From: Cyanodermella asteris
Taxonomy: Eukaryota > Ascomycota > Lecanoromycetes > Ostropales > Stictidaceae
DNA: 64,000 nt
NCBI GenBank assembly: GCA_900618795.1
Contig: UYJD01000001.1
Location: 3,337,166 to 3,401,165, forward strand
Direction of reading: 5' to 3'
The stretch's first letter is position 1. Each line of letters begins with the position of its first letter. Position numbers and translations under genes: made by a program. The notes beneath the pieces are model-generated. The model worked only from the letters and a program-made list of their open reading frames with translations, was not told where the DNA came from and made no database searches. Shown piece after piece: positions 21,142-32,704 of the stretch.

Positions 21142-22115
21142 CTAGACCACTTCGCTTCTCCTCGTCGAATTCCACATAATCAGGCACCCGTCGTCGTCCC
21201 CCTGGTCTTTAACCTCGATGATTTTGACATCTCCCAGGTCAATGCTTTCTATCGTGCGCTCTTGCAAATGTGCCTCGGCTGCTTCGTGGAGATTGCCGGT
21301 GAAAACGGGCTCTTTTGCCAGCTGCTCTGAAAGTGTTTTGACGTTCTTCTTCACAGCCTGTTCGCACATTTTCTCAATTACTGATTTGTTCACCGACCGG
21401 TATTCCCCCATGGTATGCTGAGTCACCGGAGGGGCGATGTTCGCCGCCAGGCCCTTGGGGAAGTCTTCTGTTTTCCGGCGAAGAGGAGTATCACGGGTAT
21501 CAGCAACCACGCCACCATCGCAGTCACATGGCCCGCAACAAGCGCAATAGTGGAACCGACCAGTACATGTTGAGTTATGGCCGCTTTTCCTGCAGTCGCG
21601 AGTGCCGCCTTCATTATGATCGTTTCGATATGCTTCGCTTCCATATGTGCTAATGAGATAAACAAGGCATGAGCCAGGTGAGCAGAGATCTGTACGACAA
21701 GTGCCTTGCCTACCGCCGTGGTGGCAGCGTGACTGACACCCTGTCCCGATGGTTCCGCCGATGTTGTGCCCAGGGTTCGTTGACAAGTGTCCAGAAACTT
21801 CTTGGGTGATGAAATGCACCATGGACTTCTGCAGTTGCTTTCCATCACGTCGATCAAAACAGCGATGATGGTCTCCTGGCGGTTTTTGTAAATTGTCTCA
21901 CACACTTTAACAATTTCAGCTTGATGGGCAGCATGCAAAATGACTTCAGGTGTCAGTCATCGTGCCCTTCGACGCGTGACCGGCCTTCTTCCTGTGCTTG
22001 GGCATGATAATGAAGCGTTTGGCCAATGTTGCCGGCTGCTTCCAGCTACATCGATGTGCCAGGTAGCACTGGTCTTTGCTCTCCTTGACGATGTATTCTC
22101 ACCCAAACTTGTCAT
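21142..22115 (-). CDS. Hypothetical protein with a central hydrophobic segment, three exons
   Basis: The model is exon 1 22115-22103 (MTSL plus one base), a 159-nt intron (22102-21944, GTGAGA ... CTGACACCTGAAG), exon 2 21943-21495, a 77-nt intron (21494-21418, GTGATA ... GTGACTCAG), and exon 3 21417-21142. The lengths sum to 246 codons (245 aa). Exon 2 encodes a helical domain (EIVKVCETIYKNRQETII, then AHLAHALFISLAHMEAKHI) and a hydrophobic stretch VLVGSTIALVAGHVTAMVAWLLIP that is probably membrane-inserted. Exon 3 is helical (VNKSVIEKMCEQAVKK). No family recognised. The second intron has a weak donor, and the alternative is a one-base frameshift at the same place, since exon 3 is in a different frame from exon 2. 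An open frame further upstream (22121-22381) may or may not belong to the gene. Confidence 0.55.
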
Positions 22116-22948
22116 TTTCGTCAACCACTGCTGACCATGCGAGACTGATGAACGCTTGTCCGTGGGGTTAGTCGTGTTTGAAGGCGAGATTGTCTCTGTA
22201 GCGACAACTTAATTAATGCGGTGCCATGTGAATCCTTGCTCTCGGTTATTCCAACGCATCCCCCTCGGTTGGACTGTTCGACACAAGTCCTCACACCACT
22301 ACGATCTTCAATCTCGAAAGCCGCCTCATCCTCATCGAGGACGTCGAGCAGTTTTGCGACTACATTTACCTTCTCTGTCATGCTGAGTTCGATGACTCTG
22401 ACCTAAATTCAATCAAAGAAACAGTCTTCAGGTCGACTTCTCGACATTGTGCACGCGAGCCTTAGCTGTTCATATACACATACGGAGCCCATTTACCATC
22501 ATCTCAATTGGTAACAATGTAGGTTGCTCCTCTGTCGATCTCCACATAGCCTCGTCAGTGACCTCCCGAACCCGAGTTCGGCAGATCGAGCCACGAGCGG
22601 GCTTGTTACACTCGCGGCACTAGCTTGGCAGCCTCGCACCATTCTATATTGCCTTGTCTGGGCTGAAGCTGTAAGATCTGGCTAGAACAACGAGGACCTT
22701 CTCGACGCCCAATTGTTTTTAGTCACGAGCCGTGGATTAACGAGCGAGGTCACCGCCATGTTAGGGACGAGGTGCTCGCGTGATCGCCCTTGATTTGGTG
22801 TAGCCTCAACTTGTGTTTCACTAGACATGTGAAGAAGTGATTAACCTAGGGAGCCATGAAGAAGCCAGAAGGTCGTGGTACTGAAGGACAGGCGCTCGTT
22901 TGAATTCGCTACCTGACCTGCGGGAAGATGCCAACCATCACGTCTACG
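22116..22948. other. Intergenic, with one doubtful small open frame
   Basis: An 86-codon minus-strand frame (22381-22121, MTEKVNVVAKLLDVLDEDEA...) has a protein-like acidic start but loses character after about 60 codons. It could be an upstream exon or a relic. The rest shows nothing; the right end is the 3' flank of the alpha-galactosidase gene. Confidence 0.35.
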
Positions 22949-24700
22949 CTAAGCAACAACCCCAATCCGATCCAGATCCGGACCATACGACCCCCCAATC
23001 ACACCCGTAATCGTAAGCGTATTCGCCGCACTCGTGCTGAACCCCGACAGCCTATCCCGATAACTCTTGATCAACTCCTTGTCCCAATTATACCCCGTCA
23101 GCGGGAACGCAACCGTCACGGGCGCGCCTCCGTTCACGCTGACGCTCGCCCGCCGCTCATTCATCGTCGATCCGCCCAGATAACTAATCTCGCAGTTCAG
23201 GTAGTCGAAGAAGACATCTTGCGTCGCAGAGCTGGTCCGGATGTTGCCGATGGTGACCCCCGACCCGGGCTGGATGTATCCGACTTTGTTTCCGCCCGAG
23301 CAGCCGCTGCAGGATTGCACGTTGGCGTTGCCCGACAAGCTGCCAGAGGCGGCGTTGTGGTAGGTTCGACTCGGAGCAGCGGCGGCGTTTGTCTTGACGA
23401 CGTTGGAGAGGCGGAGGAGGATGTTGTCGTGGGCGTCGATGGCTTTGCTGAACGTCTTGACGTCGGAGGTGGTCGTGCCGGCCCACAGGTCCTTGACCGT
23501 TGCGGAGCCGATGCCCAGGGCACTCAGGTCGAGGGACAGGGTACGGGCTTTGTTCGATTGGTCAAAGGCATACACGACGGCATCGCCGTTCGCCAGCGGT
23601 CCCGCGTACAGATCGTAATCGTCCGTGAACCGCTGCACCAGCGTCACGGGCTCGCCCGCCGGATCCTGGTTGACGGCGATGACATCCCCGTTGGACAGAA
23701 TCCCGGCCGTCGTGCTCGACATGCCGGGGACGTTCGTCGACACGATCAGGCCCGACTTGAACGCGGCCCACGTCGCGTAGTGCGTCCGCTGCTCGGCGAC
23801 GCTCATGCCGGGGTTTCCCACCTCCAACAGGTCCATGCTGATGAAGCGGCCGGGGCCGTTGGCGCCGCGCAGGTTTACGTGGATTGCTTGGTTGGTGATT
23901 CGGAGCACGTTCTGCCAGCCCCGGGCGATGTCGTCGGAGATGCGGTAGGAGGTTGCGAGTCGCGGCGCCCAGTCGGCGGGGCCCTCGAGGGTGTTGTTGG
24001 TGCTGTAGGGGACGCCCCACTGGCAGGTTTCGATGCCCTTGATGGATACCTTCTGCAGCGCCTCGGACATGGCGCCGTAGCGGCTGACGAAGTCGGTGCG
24101 CGGATCTTTGGGGGCGTTTTGGTCGGCGGTCACGAAACAATTGTCGAGCTAACGTATCCAGTCAGTAATTTGCATTCCTTTTTTTTCTTCCTTTTTTCCT
24201 TTTGCGAGAGTGTCTCTTTGGGGGAAAGAAAACTCATTCCTTTTTACCTTGACGACGTCTGCGTTCCACGCGGAGAACATGGCCGCATCCTGCGTCTCGT
24301 ACCCCAAACTCCCCGTCCTCTCGAAATTCACCGTGTCGCACATGTACACCCCGAGATCCGTGTACATTCCCCACAGGAAACCGGCCGAGTGTGCCTTGTC
24401 TGCCAGGGGTCTGATGCCCTGCGGAAAGACGCTTGCGTCGTATGTGAAGGAACCGTTTGGCTGTCGGCTCGTCGATGCCCAGCCGCAGTCGAGCTGGACG
24501 ATGTTGTAGCCGAGAGAGAGGAGGCCTTTGGATTTCATGGCGTCGATGGCGTTGGACATTTGCGTGCTGTTGGGAGAGCAGCCGACGTCGTTGTAGGAGT
24601 TGTAGCCCATCGGGGGCGTTCTTGCGAAGCCGCTGTCTAGTGCGGAGGAGAGGGACAGGGAGAGGGCTAGGGAGGCGATGGTGGATGAAGAGGCGATCAT
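22949..24700 (-). CDS. Secreted GH27 alpha-galactosidase with C-terminal CBM35-like domain
   Basis: It hydrolyses terminal alpha-1,6-galactosyl residues from galacto-oligosaccharides or galactomannan outside the cell. Exon 1 is 24700-24248 (151 codons). A 99-nt intron (24149-24247, GTAAAA ... TACTGAC ... GTTAG) is followed by exon 2 24148-22949. The product is 550 aa. A signal peptide (residues 1-20) precedes FARTPPMGYNSYNDVGC, the GH27 start motif. YNIVQLDCGW and the nucleophile region VVK-LDNCF (Asp153, with the intron falling inside this motif) follow, then YRISDDI with the acid/base Asp near 223-224. After the barrel comes an antiparallel C-domain. From about residue 415 a beta-sandwich resembles CBM35 (SGNANVQSCSGCSGGNKVGYI ends, DVFFDYLNCEIS). 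All key motifs are intact. Confidence 0.93.
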
Positions 24701-26380
24701 GATGGCGGTTGCTTGAGGGAGAAGAGGAAGAGGAAGAGAGAGAGGGAAAGGGAGAGGATGATGGTGGAAAATGATCCAACAATGATCGGAAAGATACAGA
24801 TGAGGATCAACGAGACGATTGAAGGGAAGACTTCGGAGGTAGGAAATGTGGGATGAAGTAGCCCTGAAACAAGAATGAGCATGGGAAAGGCCAGGATGCC
24901 GTCTGTGATACTCACAACGCGATCAGCTGTCAAAATCCCAGCCCTCAGGTACGGCTGCTGAATAGCAAGCTTGGAATATTCCATCTAAATCTCCATAGTG
25001 TCCGCGTCGTCCACTTGCTTGAGGGTCCACCCAGTCGCCGACACCTGTGAGCTTCGAGACTTCGTACAGCAACAACGAAGGAATCTGGCAAGATCGTTGA
25101 ATCCTAGAGCTTGGGGATGAATCCTAGTCAGTCAGGTGGTTGGATGTGCAAGCCATGTCCGTCGAGGCTTGTGTTGACGATGATGTGGGTCCTTCCGCTG
25201 CTCGGCGCGGGGACCCCAGATTCCAGTCTGGGGTATTCAGCCTGAATTGAGACATGCTTTAACGGTCGATAGAATGTTCCTCGAGGAGGCCTGGATCCAA
25301 GCTCCAAGGTTATGAAGCTGTTCGTGGTAGTCGTTGTGTCTGTTGGACTTGTAAGTTGAGATCTGGTAACTGTCGTAACGCGTAGACTTCCGGCGGACAC
25401 GCTTTTCTGAACCATTGCGTCCGGGTCATGTAGTAGGCGAAAGCTTCAAGCAGAGCTTGTATTATATTAGTCGCGAGCAGGCCACAGGTGAGCAGCAAAG
25501 GTTCCTTGACTGAGCTCAATGACATTGTCACCGACGTTGTTTTGCGATGGCCTGGACATGGCAGCTGGAACTCCTAATCATACCAAACAGGTATCTACTT
25601 AGGACCGACCAAAAGTGACAAGAACCTGAGCAGTCGAGCTTGTCGGAAACATTGCTGGTAGGCCCTGTGTTGGCCTTTGGTGAGCCTGATCGCGTGCAGT
25701 ACATGTGTAGAGGTAGGAAGGAGACAGAGAACAAATCTACAGTAACAACCCTTTTGCAAAGTTTTAGCGGACCGACACTCGTATTTCGAGAAGCCTTTCA
25801 CGGCCATAGCTGGTTCAACGTCTACCTGCTTCCTTGAGACAGACAGGTTCTCGTCCGATAGAGCTGGCATGCTCGCAACATACGTCCAGTGAGGTTGCGC
25901 ACGTTGAGCATGCGAAACAGCCATTGCCGACATCGTCTCTCCCACCACGACAACCACATCCCGCAAGCCGCCGGCGACGATGTTGCGTAAAGCAAAATGC
26001 CACTCCAGGGCGACATCCCCGGCGGAGCGCGGCGGAAGCAGCCCAACTCGGGCAAGTTTGATGGTTGATCCCTGCGCCAAATGCACGCCCCCTGCGCCAG
26101 ACTCCGGCGTGACACTCGAAGCCGGGGCGAATCAGTGGGACCCTGAATGACTCGTGGACGGTCTTTCTGCACCAAAACGTGGTTCCTTGTTGGGTGCTTC
26201 TTTCGATGTTCGGTGCGGGTATGCGACCTCCTTGAGACTTAGTCTCATATCGCATGGTCGTTAGATTCTGTATTCGGCTAGTGGTGCCGGAAAGGATGAC
26301 GAATATAATCAGTGTTTGAGTCCGCGGTCTGCCGTTGAAGGTTACTTGGTAGTGGTCGAAGCTTATGAGATGATCTGCTG
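24701..26380. other. Divergent promoter region, 1.7 kb
   Basis: This lies between the minus-strand alpha-galactosidase and the plus-strand Vps62-like gene, so it carries both promoters. The left 100 bases are CT/GA-rich, fitting a 5' UTR for the galactosidase. A 95-codon minus frame at 25128-25415 has a fair composition but no ATG-context or homology support, so it is not called. Confidence 0.45.
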
Positions 26381-26388
26381 TATATAAG
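26381..26388 (+). promoter_or_regulatory. TATA box of the Vps62-like gene
   Basis: TATATAAG lies 126 bases upstream of the ATG at 26514, a plausible distance for a fungal TATA promoter. The assignment is by position and sequence only. Confidence 0.6.
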
Positions 26389-26513
26389 AGGCGAACGACT
26401 ACCTCTACTTTGCGATGGTGTGCAGAGCCGCCGACCATTGTAGACTGTCTGCTTGAGCTCCTTGCGAACGTTGTCTTTTTCTTCTTGTAACTACTTTGTC
26501 TCATCTTGCTATT

Positions 26514-27629
26514 ATGGCTTTCTCGAAGCTTGCGGCTGTGGCTGCGGCATCGCAATTGGTCGCTGGTGCTTCCGCCGCCGCCATCCAGCAAAGGGCAGTA
26601 CCATCAGGCGTCCCCTCCTTCGCCGTTCAATATGGTCAGTACTCGCCTGTCCTCTGTGTATATCAGTGCCGATACTGATACGTCCCAGCTCCGATAAACT
26701 GGCTTCATTCGCAAGAAGTCTTCCAACCAGCAGACATCGGCTCCCAACTCGCACACACCCAACCTCAAATCAACTTCGCCCCGATCCCCAACACACCCTC
26801 TCCTCTGACCCTCGACAACCTCAACTCGCTCAACACCGCCTCGGGCGCCACCAACGGCGGCAGCAACGTCTACCTAACCTCGACGCAGAGAATCGACTTC
26901 CCGGGCACGCTTCCGGCCTTCCTCAAAGGCGTCAAGCCAGACTCGACGGGCAAATCCGGCAATGCGATCTCGACCGCGATCATCGTGAACGAGCTGAACA
27001 GCTCCTACACGGACGTCTTCTACATGTATTTCTATGCCTTCGACTACGGCGGACTGTTCCTCGGCACGAACTTGGGCGACCACGTGGGCGATTGGGAGCA
27101 CAACATGGTGCGCTTCGTGGACGGGCAACCTTCTCAACTCTGGTACAGCCAGCATTCCAACGGCGAGGCGTTCGAATACTCGGGCCTCCTGAAGAGCCCG
27201 TCCGGACGACCGTACAATTACGTTGCGAACGGCAGCCATGCGAACTATGCGATTGCCGGCGAACATGACCATACGTTGCAGTTCTTCAACCTCGGCGGCA
27301 AAGGGCTCTTGACGGATTACACCGATAATGGCACGCTTTGGGACCCGACGCTGAGCGCGTATTACTACAAGTACGACGGGGCTAGTAATACGTTTACGGC
27401 TTATGATGAGAGCACACCGGTCAATTGGTTGTATTTTGCGGGCGGCTGGGGCGACCAGCAGTATCCGGATAGTGATCCAAGGCAGAACAATTATTTGGGC
27501 TTGGGGGTCGAGTGGAAGTATGTTAGTGGGCCAACGGGACCGCTATTCAAGCAGTTGACGAGAGGTGGGAAGGACATTTGTCCTGACAATGGCAAGGGCT
27601 GCATTGTTTGGCCGGAAGCGAGGGCTTAA
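26514..27629 (+). CDS. Secreted Vps62-family protein
   Basis: Exon 1 is 26514-26634; a 54-nt intron (26635-26688, GTCAGT ... CGTCCCAG, branch CTGATAC) is followed by exon 2 26689-27629, giving 353 aa. The join reads VQY-APINWLHSQEVF. The N-terminus MAFSKLAAVAAASQLVAGASA is a signal peptide. The Vps62 family core is clear: YFYAFDYGG, GDHVGDWEHNMVRF (170-179 and following), WYSQHSNGEAFEY and YVANGSHANYA, with a spaced set of His/Asp residues suggesting a metal site. Yeast Vps62 was named from a carboxypeptidase-Y sorting screen, but the biochemical role of the family is unknown. A secreted location is inferred from the signal peptide here. A TATA box lies upstream. Intact. Confidence 0.87.
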
Positions 27630-28156
27630 CGAGTACGTTGATGATAGTAATGAACATCAAAAGTCTATGCCAAGACTCACCATCGCTCTCTCTGTACTTG
27701 AATACGTCTGCAGCCGAACCTCCGCACATCCGTCGCCGTGGAATCTTTGCAATGTGGTCCAGTACCGACATCGGAGACTTCATAAGGCAGCTTCCACGGC
27801 TCCAACAGCTCTTTTCTCAAAACCACCTCTGGCACCCCTTTTTCGATCAACTCCACCACCTCCCGCTTCTGCCTGGTCCTGAGAGCGCCCTCTCTCAACA
27901 GGCACGCGAAGGTACCCTCCTTGCAGTCCACATCTTCGCCTTCATCCTACAACAACCCCAAAGTCGGCTCCACCGTTGTCGGAATCTTTGTCTTGAGTCT
28001 GGTACTCGAGTTGGCAGAGGCGTTGTCAGGCGAGCATCTGAGCGGTGTATGCAAAGGCGACGAGCCGTTCGATTTTGAGCGCGATGTTTAACCCGCTGTC
28101 GCGCACCACTTTGGGAAAGGAGGAGAGGTCCATTTGAGCCATCAGGGGGTGGTCGA

Positions 28157-28182
28157 GGATTCCATCTGAGGATTCCATCTGA
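28157..28182. repeat. 13-bp perfect tandem duplication
   Basis: Two adjacent copies of GGATTCCATCTGA within the glycosyltransferase remnant. The extra copy adds 13 bp and changes the reading frame. Confidence 0.9.
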
Positions 28183-28535
28183 GGAAGTTCGACTTGGCCA
28201 AAGATGGCAGAATAGTTGATGCCTAGGTTCACAAAAGTCAGATTAGCAAATTTGATCGAGGCCCAGCCGGTGCGAGAACTGACTATTGGTGCTATGACTG
28301 GCAGAACTCACCATGTCCTGATGAGGGGATCTCCCTTCCTCGCTGCCACGAAATGATTCGCCATCGTCATTCCATGCAAGACCGAAACACGGACCCTTTC
28401 CGGTCTACTTTCGTCCATGAGGATGTCCCAGCAGATCCGGTCGATGTTTTGGATCATCATGCTCCCTATATCGATGAACACCCCGTCGTGATGCAGGACG
28501 CTGGCGCTTCGCACCACATCCGCCGAATGCTGTTC

Positions 28536-28549
28536 GCTGTGCGCTGTGC
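28536..28549. repeat. 7-bp perfect tandem duplication
   Basis: Two adjacent copies of GCTGTGC within the glycosyltransferase remnant, adding 7 bp and changing the reading frame just before the conserved HSAD segment. A diverged third copy (GCTGTTC) precedes them. Confidence 0.9.
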
Positions 28550-28884
28550 GCCCCATCCATCATCCTCTGCACGAAGCAGTCCGGCAATACTTCGACAGGG
28601 ATGTAATTCAGCACGTAGTTCTCGGATTCAGGAACGTTGTCGAGGACACGGACGGTCCAGTCGGGACTGCACATTCGGATCCAGGCGAGGACGTTCAGCA
28701 GACACCGCGGTGGCATGGTGTCGAGGCCGGAATGTCTGTAGGCCCAGATGTTCTTTTCAGAGGTTACTGGGCAAAAGGTCCGTAGATCCTTGAGGATATC
28801 GGCATCGCTGCGGGAGTCTGTGATAGAAACGAGCTCGAGTTCTTCTTGGAACTCGGGAGGAATTGAAGCATACAACATGTTCAT

Positions 28885-31047
28885 CTAGGTTTTTAGGGAA
28901 TGATGTTGTCTGATTGATGTTGATGTTGATTAATGATTTGTTGGTCTTGTCTGGTTGATATCAATGGTACTGTGTTGACAGGGCATGAGCGATGCATGGT
29001 CTTTTGTATCTCTGTACTCGGACGGTATCACTGAACGCTTGACAGTTTCATCTGTCCTTTCGCCACACGATACACAAGCTGATGTCGTTCAGTGCATTGC
29101 TCATCTCGGTCTCTTGTGAGCTCTCAGAGCTCCGACTCCGTATAATTGTTTTTCCGGATACAGACATTGAAACAAGCAGATTTGGCCACGAATCGGACAT
29201 GGATCACGGCATACGAATGAGACGTGATTGATTGGTTGATCTACACGTCTCAATCGTGGTGACGGCTCATGCAGGGTCTCACCGCAGAGAGTCAATACAT
29301 CAGCGATGGACCATTTTGATATCATGTCGATTGGCCATTCTGGTAGGCCAAATATCGATGCTTCGCGCAGGCCTGACTCAGATGTCGTAAGGTTGGGCAA
29401 GTTTGGGATTCGAGATGCAACGTGAGTGGAGAATATGGAGCGGGTCCCGATGTCCGAGGTTCCGATCAGGTTTCAAGCTCTGTGAATCGATTGCATGAAC
29501 TGAGAGAGCGATATGTGCCTCGACTGCTCAGATTGAGGCTTTTCGCGGCAGCTCGACAAGTTCCTTTCTGTTCGATTGTGCCTGACGCATTACCTGACGC
29601 CGTTAAGAATTGTCACCAATGCTCACCTTCCATTCCCTCACGTCGAGGATAATAAGCGATGCATCGCAGGCCGCAGATTAAATGTAGCATTGCAGAGCTT
29701 GGAATCTGACAATCATGGAGAAGAGAATACAAGCCCGCTTTAGAACGATTCGCGCATCATGCAATCCACCGAAGTGTCGAGAAGACCGGAACTTTCCGGC
29801 GTGCTTGGGCATCTGAAAGAGATGGTTCCTTCGGCGAGGGCATTCCTTGCCAGCTCGTACAGTGGTCAATCACTCACACCACCAGTTGACAGCTCGTATC
29901 GGGCTTCAATTAGTCCGAGCAACCCACTCAGGCCATCGCCGCAGCTGCCGAGGCGGCCGCCACGGACTGCGCAGCAAAACGCCTCGTCCGGCCTCATGGT
30001 GTGCAGGCCACGACCGCCAGAGGAGGGCTTTGAGCGGCAATGATACCTTCAGCTGAGCGAGTTCGAGAGAGTCGTGTGTCTACTAGGATCTCAACGACAA
30101 GGCTACGAGGTGTTTCGACGCATGACAGTGCAATTTCCCAGGCTTCAGGCGGAGTAAGTTTCGAGCGGGCGGCTGTTGGCACCGCTCTGCCCTGCCGAGC
30201 GACGCCACAGGCACTCGAACACTTGGGCAGACAAGCCAGCAGCAAGCTTCACGATGCTACCACGCCAGAAGATAACGATCGCCTGACCGCATCGACCGCA
30301 GACGCAACGCTGCCGCTCGTCACGACTCGACGCCATCGACCGCAGCGCATGAACACTCGACCTGCCGACTGGCCATGGCTCATCTCTTCCGTGGCGTCAA
30401 AGTACCGTCCAGGCCGGGTAAGGCTTGAGCAGCAATTGATCGTTTTCGTTTACATGCTTTTCCTGTATCATCGTCGCGCACCAGTCCACAGTTCTCTCCC
30501 TTTGTCGTTACGTCCGTTTCCAGCATTCCGAGAATCCTTTGACAGTACTGTGGCGCTTTGGAGGCGTTGTGCCGACGTTCGCTTACTTGCGCTTTACAAC
30601 TATGGAACCCACGCGAAAATCTGCCGGCTACGTGTCATGCAGGAAGCTGTTCAGTGACTGCATGAAAAGGCAGAAGGGCGGGACACCTCTTCTCCTCCAG
30701 GCGGGTGTCCGCTTTTAATCATTCCGTCGTGAGGCGACTTCAGGCGGGTCCACCGACAGCTGCAGTCACATTCGACTTCATCATTGGAGCGTCGTCTTTC
30801 TGCAGTCATTTAATTAGTGCAGGCAGAGACTCACATATCCCTACCGGCTGATCAATTCATGGACAGCGTCAGCTGGTCGCTCAGCTTGGAGTGAGGTTCT
30901 CGACACTGTCAGCACAGGCCGACAAATGGGCCTCGTATAAAAGTGGCCACATGTCCCGTTCTGTAAAGATGAACAGTTCCAGAATCGCAATTCCGGACAG
31001 ACCCAGCAGCAGTGAGAAGAAGAATCGACATCCGAGATTTTCGGGAC
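28885..31047. other. 2.2-kb gene-free region
   Basis: This lies between the 5' end of the glycosyltransferase remnant (minus) and the first P450 (plus). A 205-codon plus frame at 30040-30657 is Arg/Ser-rich with competing frames on both strands, so I do not call it. The last 150 bases form the P450 promoter. Confidence 0.45.
30936..30943 (+). promoter_or_regulatory. TATA box of the first P450 gene
   Basis: TATAAAAG lies 105 bases upstream of the ATG at 31048. The assignment is by sequence and distance. Confidence 0.6.
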
Positions 31048-32680
31048 ATGGGCTTCATGTTGATCTCATTTGAGGTCTGTCTTGGCGCCATCTTGACATG
31101 GGTGGCCTTTTCGGTCATCTACCGCCTGCACTTCCATCCTCTAGCGGGATTTCCCGGTCCCTTCTGGGCGAAGTTGTCGGACCTCCATGCCGTATACTAC
31201 AGCATCCGAGGCGAGAGCCATCTGAAGATATGGCGCGCCCATCAGAAGTATGGTCCTGTCGTTCGACTCGGCCCGAACAAGCTCATGTTTAATTCAGTAC
31301 AAGCCTTGCATGGTAAGCAGGCACCAAACTATATATTCGCTCATTCTGACTCCAACAGACATCTACGATACTAAAGAAACCAAAAAGTCGGTCGGCTACT
31401 CAGCCTTGGTCACGACCCCTGGTGCCGAAAACACTTTCAACTGCGTCGACAAGTCACGAGCCCGCCGGAAGCGCAAGATAATCGGGCTAGCGTTCTCCGA
31501 GCAAGCCGTCCGATCTTTCGAGCCCGCCATCTTGAAGCAGCTGGACATCCTCCTTGGGCAAATTGACTCTTCAAGACGAGACGACGGCGAACAGTCCGAA
31601 TGGACCGAGCCAGTCAACATGTCCACGCGCTCCAAGTACTTCATGATGGACATCATCGGCGAATTTGCCTTTGGCCAGTCCTTCAACCTCCAGACTCAAC
31701 AAACGAACCACGCACTCATGAAAGCTGTCCTCGGTGCGAGCAAGGCAGGCGGCGTGGTTGGGCAGTATCCGCGACTGAAGTCCCTGAAACCGCCGAAATG
31801 GCTCGGCGGTAAGAACAAGAAGCCGAGTTTCTTTGGCGAAATCACCAAGCGCTTCATGCAGGAGCGGGTCAACGCGCTGCACCGAACGTATCCCGACTTG
31901 TATGCCTACGTCATGGAGAAGGGAGAGGCGGATCCTGATTTGAAATTCAGCTTTGCGGAGTTGCTAGGCGAGTCGAGGCTGCTTATTTTGGCCGGTTCGG
32001 AGACGACGGCGGCAGCCATGGCGGCGACGTTCTTCTACTTGTCGAGGTATCCACAATGCTACGAGAAGCTGGTAAAGCAGATCAGAACGACATTTCAGTC
32101 TGCTTCGGAGATCAAGAGTGGACCGAAACTGGCTGCGCTGACGTATTTGCGGGCATGCGTCGATGAGAGCATGCGTATGTCGCCACCCATTGGAGGAGCT
32201 CTTGGAAGGGAAGTCCTTGGGCAAGGGCATGTCATTGACGGGACGTTCGTCTCTGGTGGCTGCGATGTCGGCGTTGCGCTTTATTGTCTTCACCATGACG
32301 AGGAGATATTTCCCGACTCGTTCAAGTACGATCCAGACCGCTGGCTGGAGACTCGCAATACGCCAGAACGGATCGCATTACAGAGACGAGCATTCAACCC
32401 GTTCTCCGTCGGATCCAGGAAATGCATCGCTCAGACAATGGCGTATACTGAACTGAGTATTGCCCTCGCCAAGATATTGTGGTATTTCGACATGCGGAGG
32501 CCGGCTGGCGATTTGGATAAAGTCGGCGGTGGAGGTCCGGGGTCCGTGGATGGTAGGGAACGGGTGGACGAGTTTCAACTTTTCGAGCACTTTACTAGCA
32601 TTCACGACGGGCCTTACCTGGAGTTCAAGCGTCGCGAAGACTTGAACCAAGAACAGTTCGAAGCAATCGAGGCTATCTGA
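31048..32680 (+). CDS. Cytochrome P450 monooxygenase (first)
   Basis: A membrane-anchored haem-thiolate monooxygenase of the endoplasmic reticulum. Exon 1 is 31048-31312, a 46-nt intron is 31313-31358 (GTAAGC ... CTGACTCCAACAG), and exon 2 is 31359-32680; the product is 528 aa. The N-terminal anchor is MLISFEVCLGAILTWVAF, followed by the proline hinge HPLAGFPGPF. AGSETTAAAM is the I-helix oxygen-binding motif, ESMR within DESMRMSPP is the K-helix ExxR, and DPDRW and FNPFSVGSRKCIAQ complete the set, with the haem-ligating Cys at about 444. The position two after Cys is Ala where Gly is commonest, an allowed variation. The architecture is that of fungal secondary-metabolism or xenobiotic P450s; the substrate cannot be assigned. 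It lies 5 kb from a second P450 and an SDR. Confidence 0.92.
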
Positions 32681-32704
32681 CAGCGTTTCAGGTACAGACT
32701 TATT

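Larger units (their letters stand above)
27677..28884 (-). pseudogene. Decayed capsule-synthesis-type glycosyltransferase (GT32-like)
   Basis: The start (ATG 28884) is open and reads as a fungal Caps_synth/GT32-like enzyme: NIWAYRHSGLDTMPP, CSPDWTVRVLDNVPESE, YVLNYIPVEVLPDCFVQRM. The conserved HSADVVRSASVLHHDG-VFIDIGSMM segment follows in another frame, then NHFVAARKGDPLIRTW. An intron with GTGAGT ... CTAATCTGAC ... CCTAG sits at about 28216-28308, and DGILDHPLMAQMDLSSF comes after it. Four lesions are visible: a 7-bp tandem duplication (28536-28549), a 13-bp tandem duplication (28157-28182), a TGA at 28026-28028, and a further frame change before GTFACLLREGALRTRQ near 27940. Each duplication shifts frame, and the sequence on either side still reads as the family. 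The enzyme would have built a surface or Golgi glycan. Confidence 0.75.

Noticed and set aside
22928-24640. 570-codon plus-strand open frame
   Set aside because: It is the antisense shadow of the GC-rich GH27 alpha-galactosidase, which has complete catalytic motifs on the minus strand.
30040-30657. 205-codon plus-strand open frame
   Set aside because: Composition is random-like (Arg, Ser, Thr), with overlapping frames and no supporting features.
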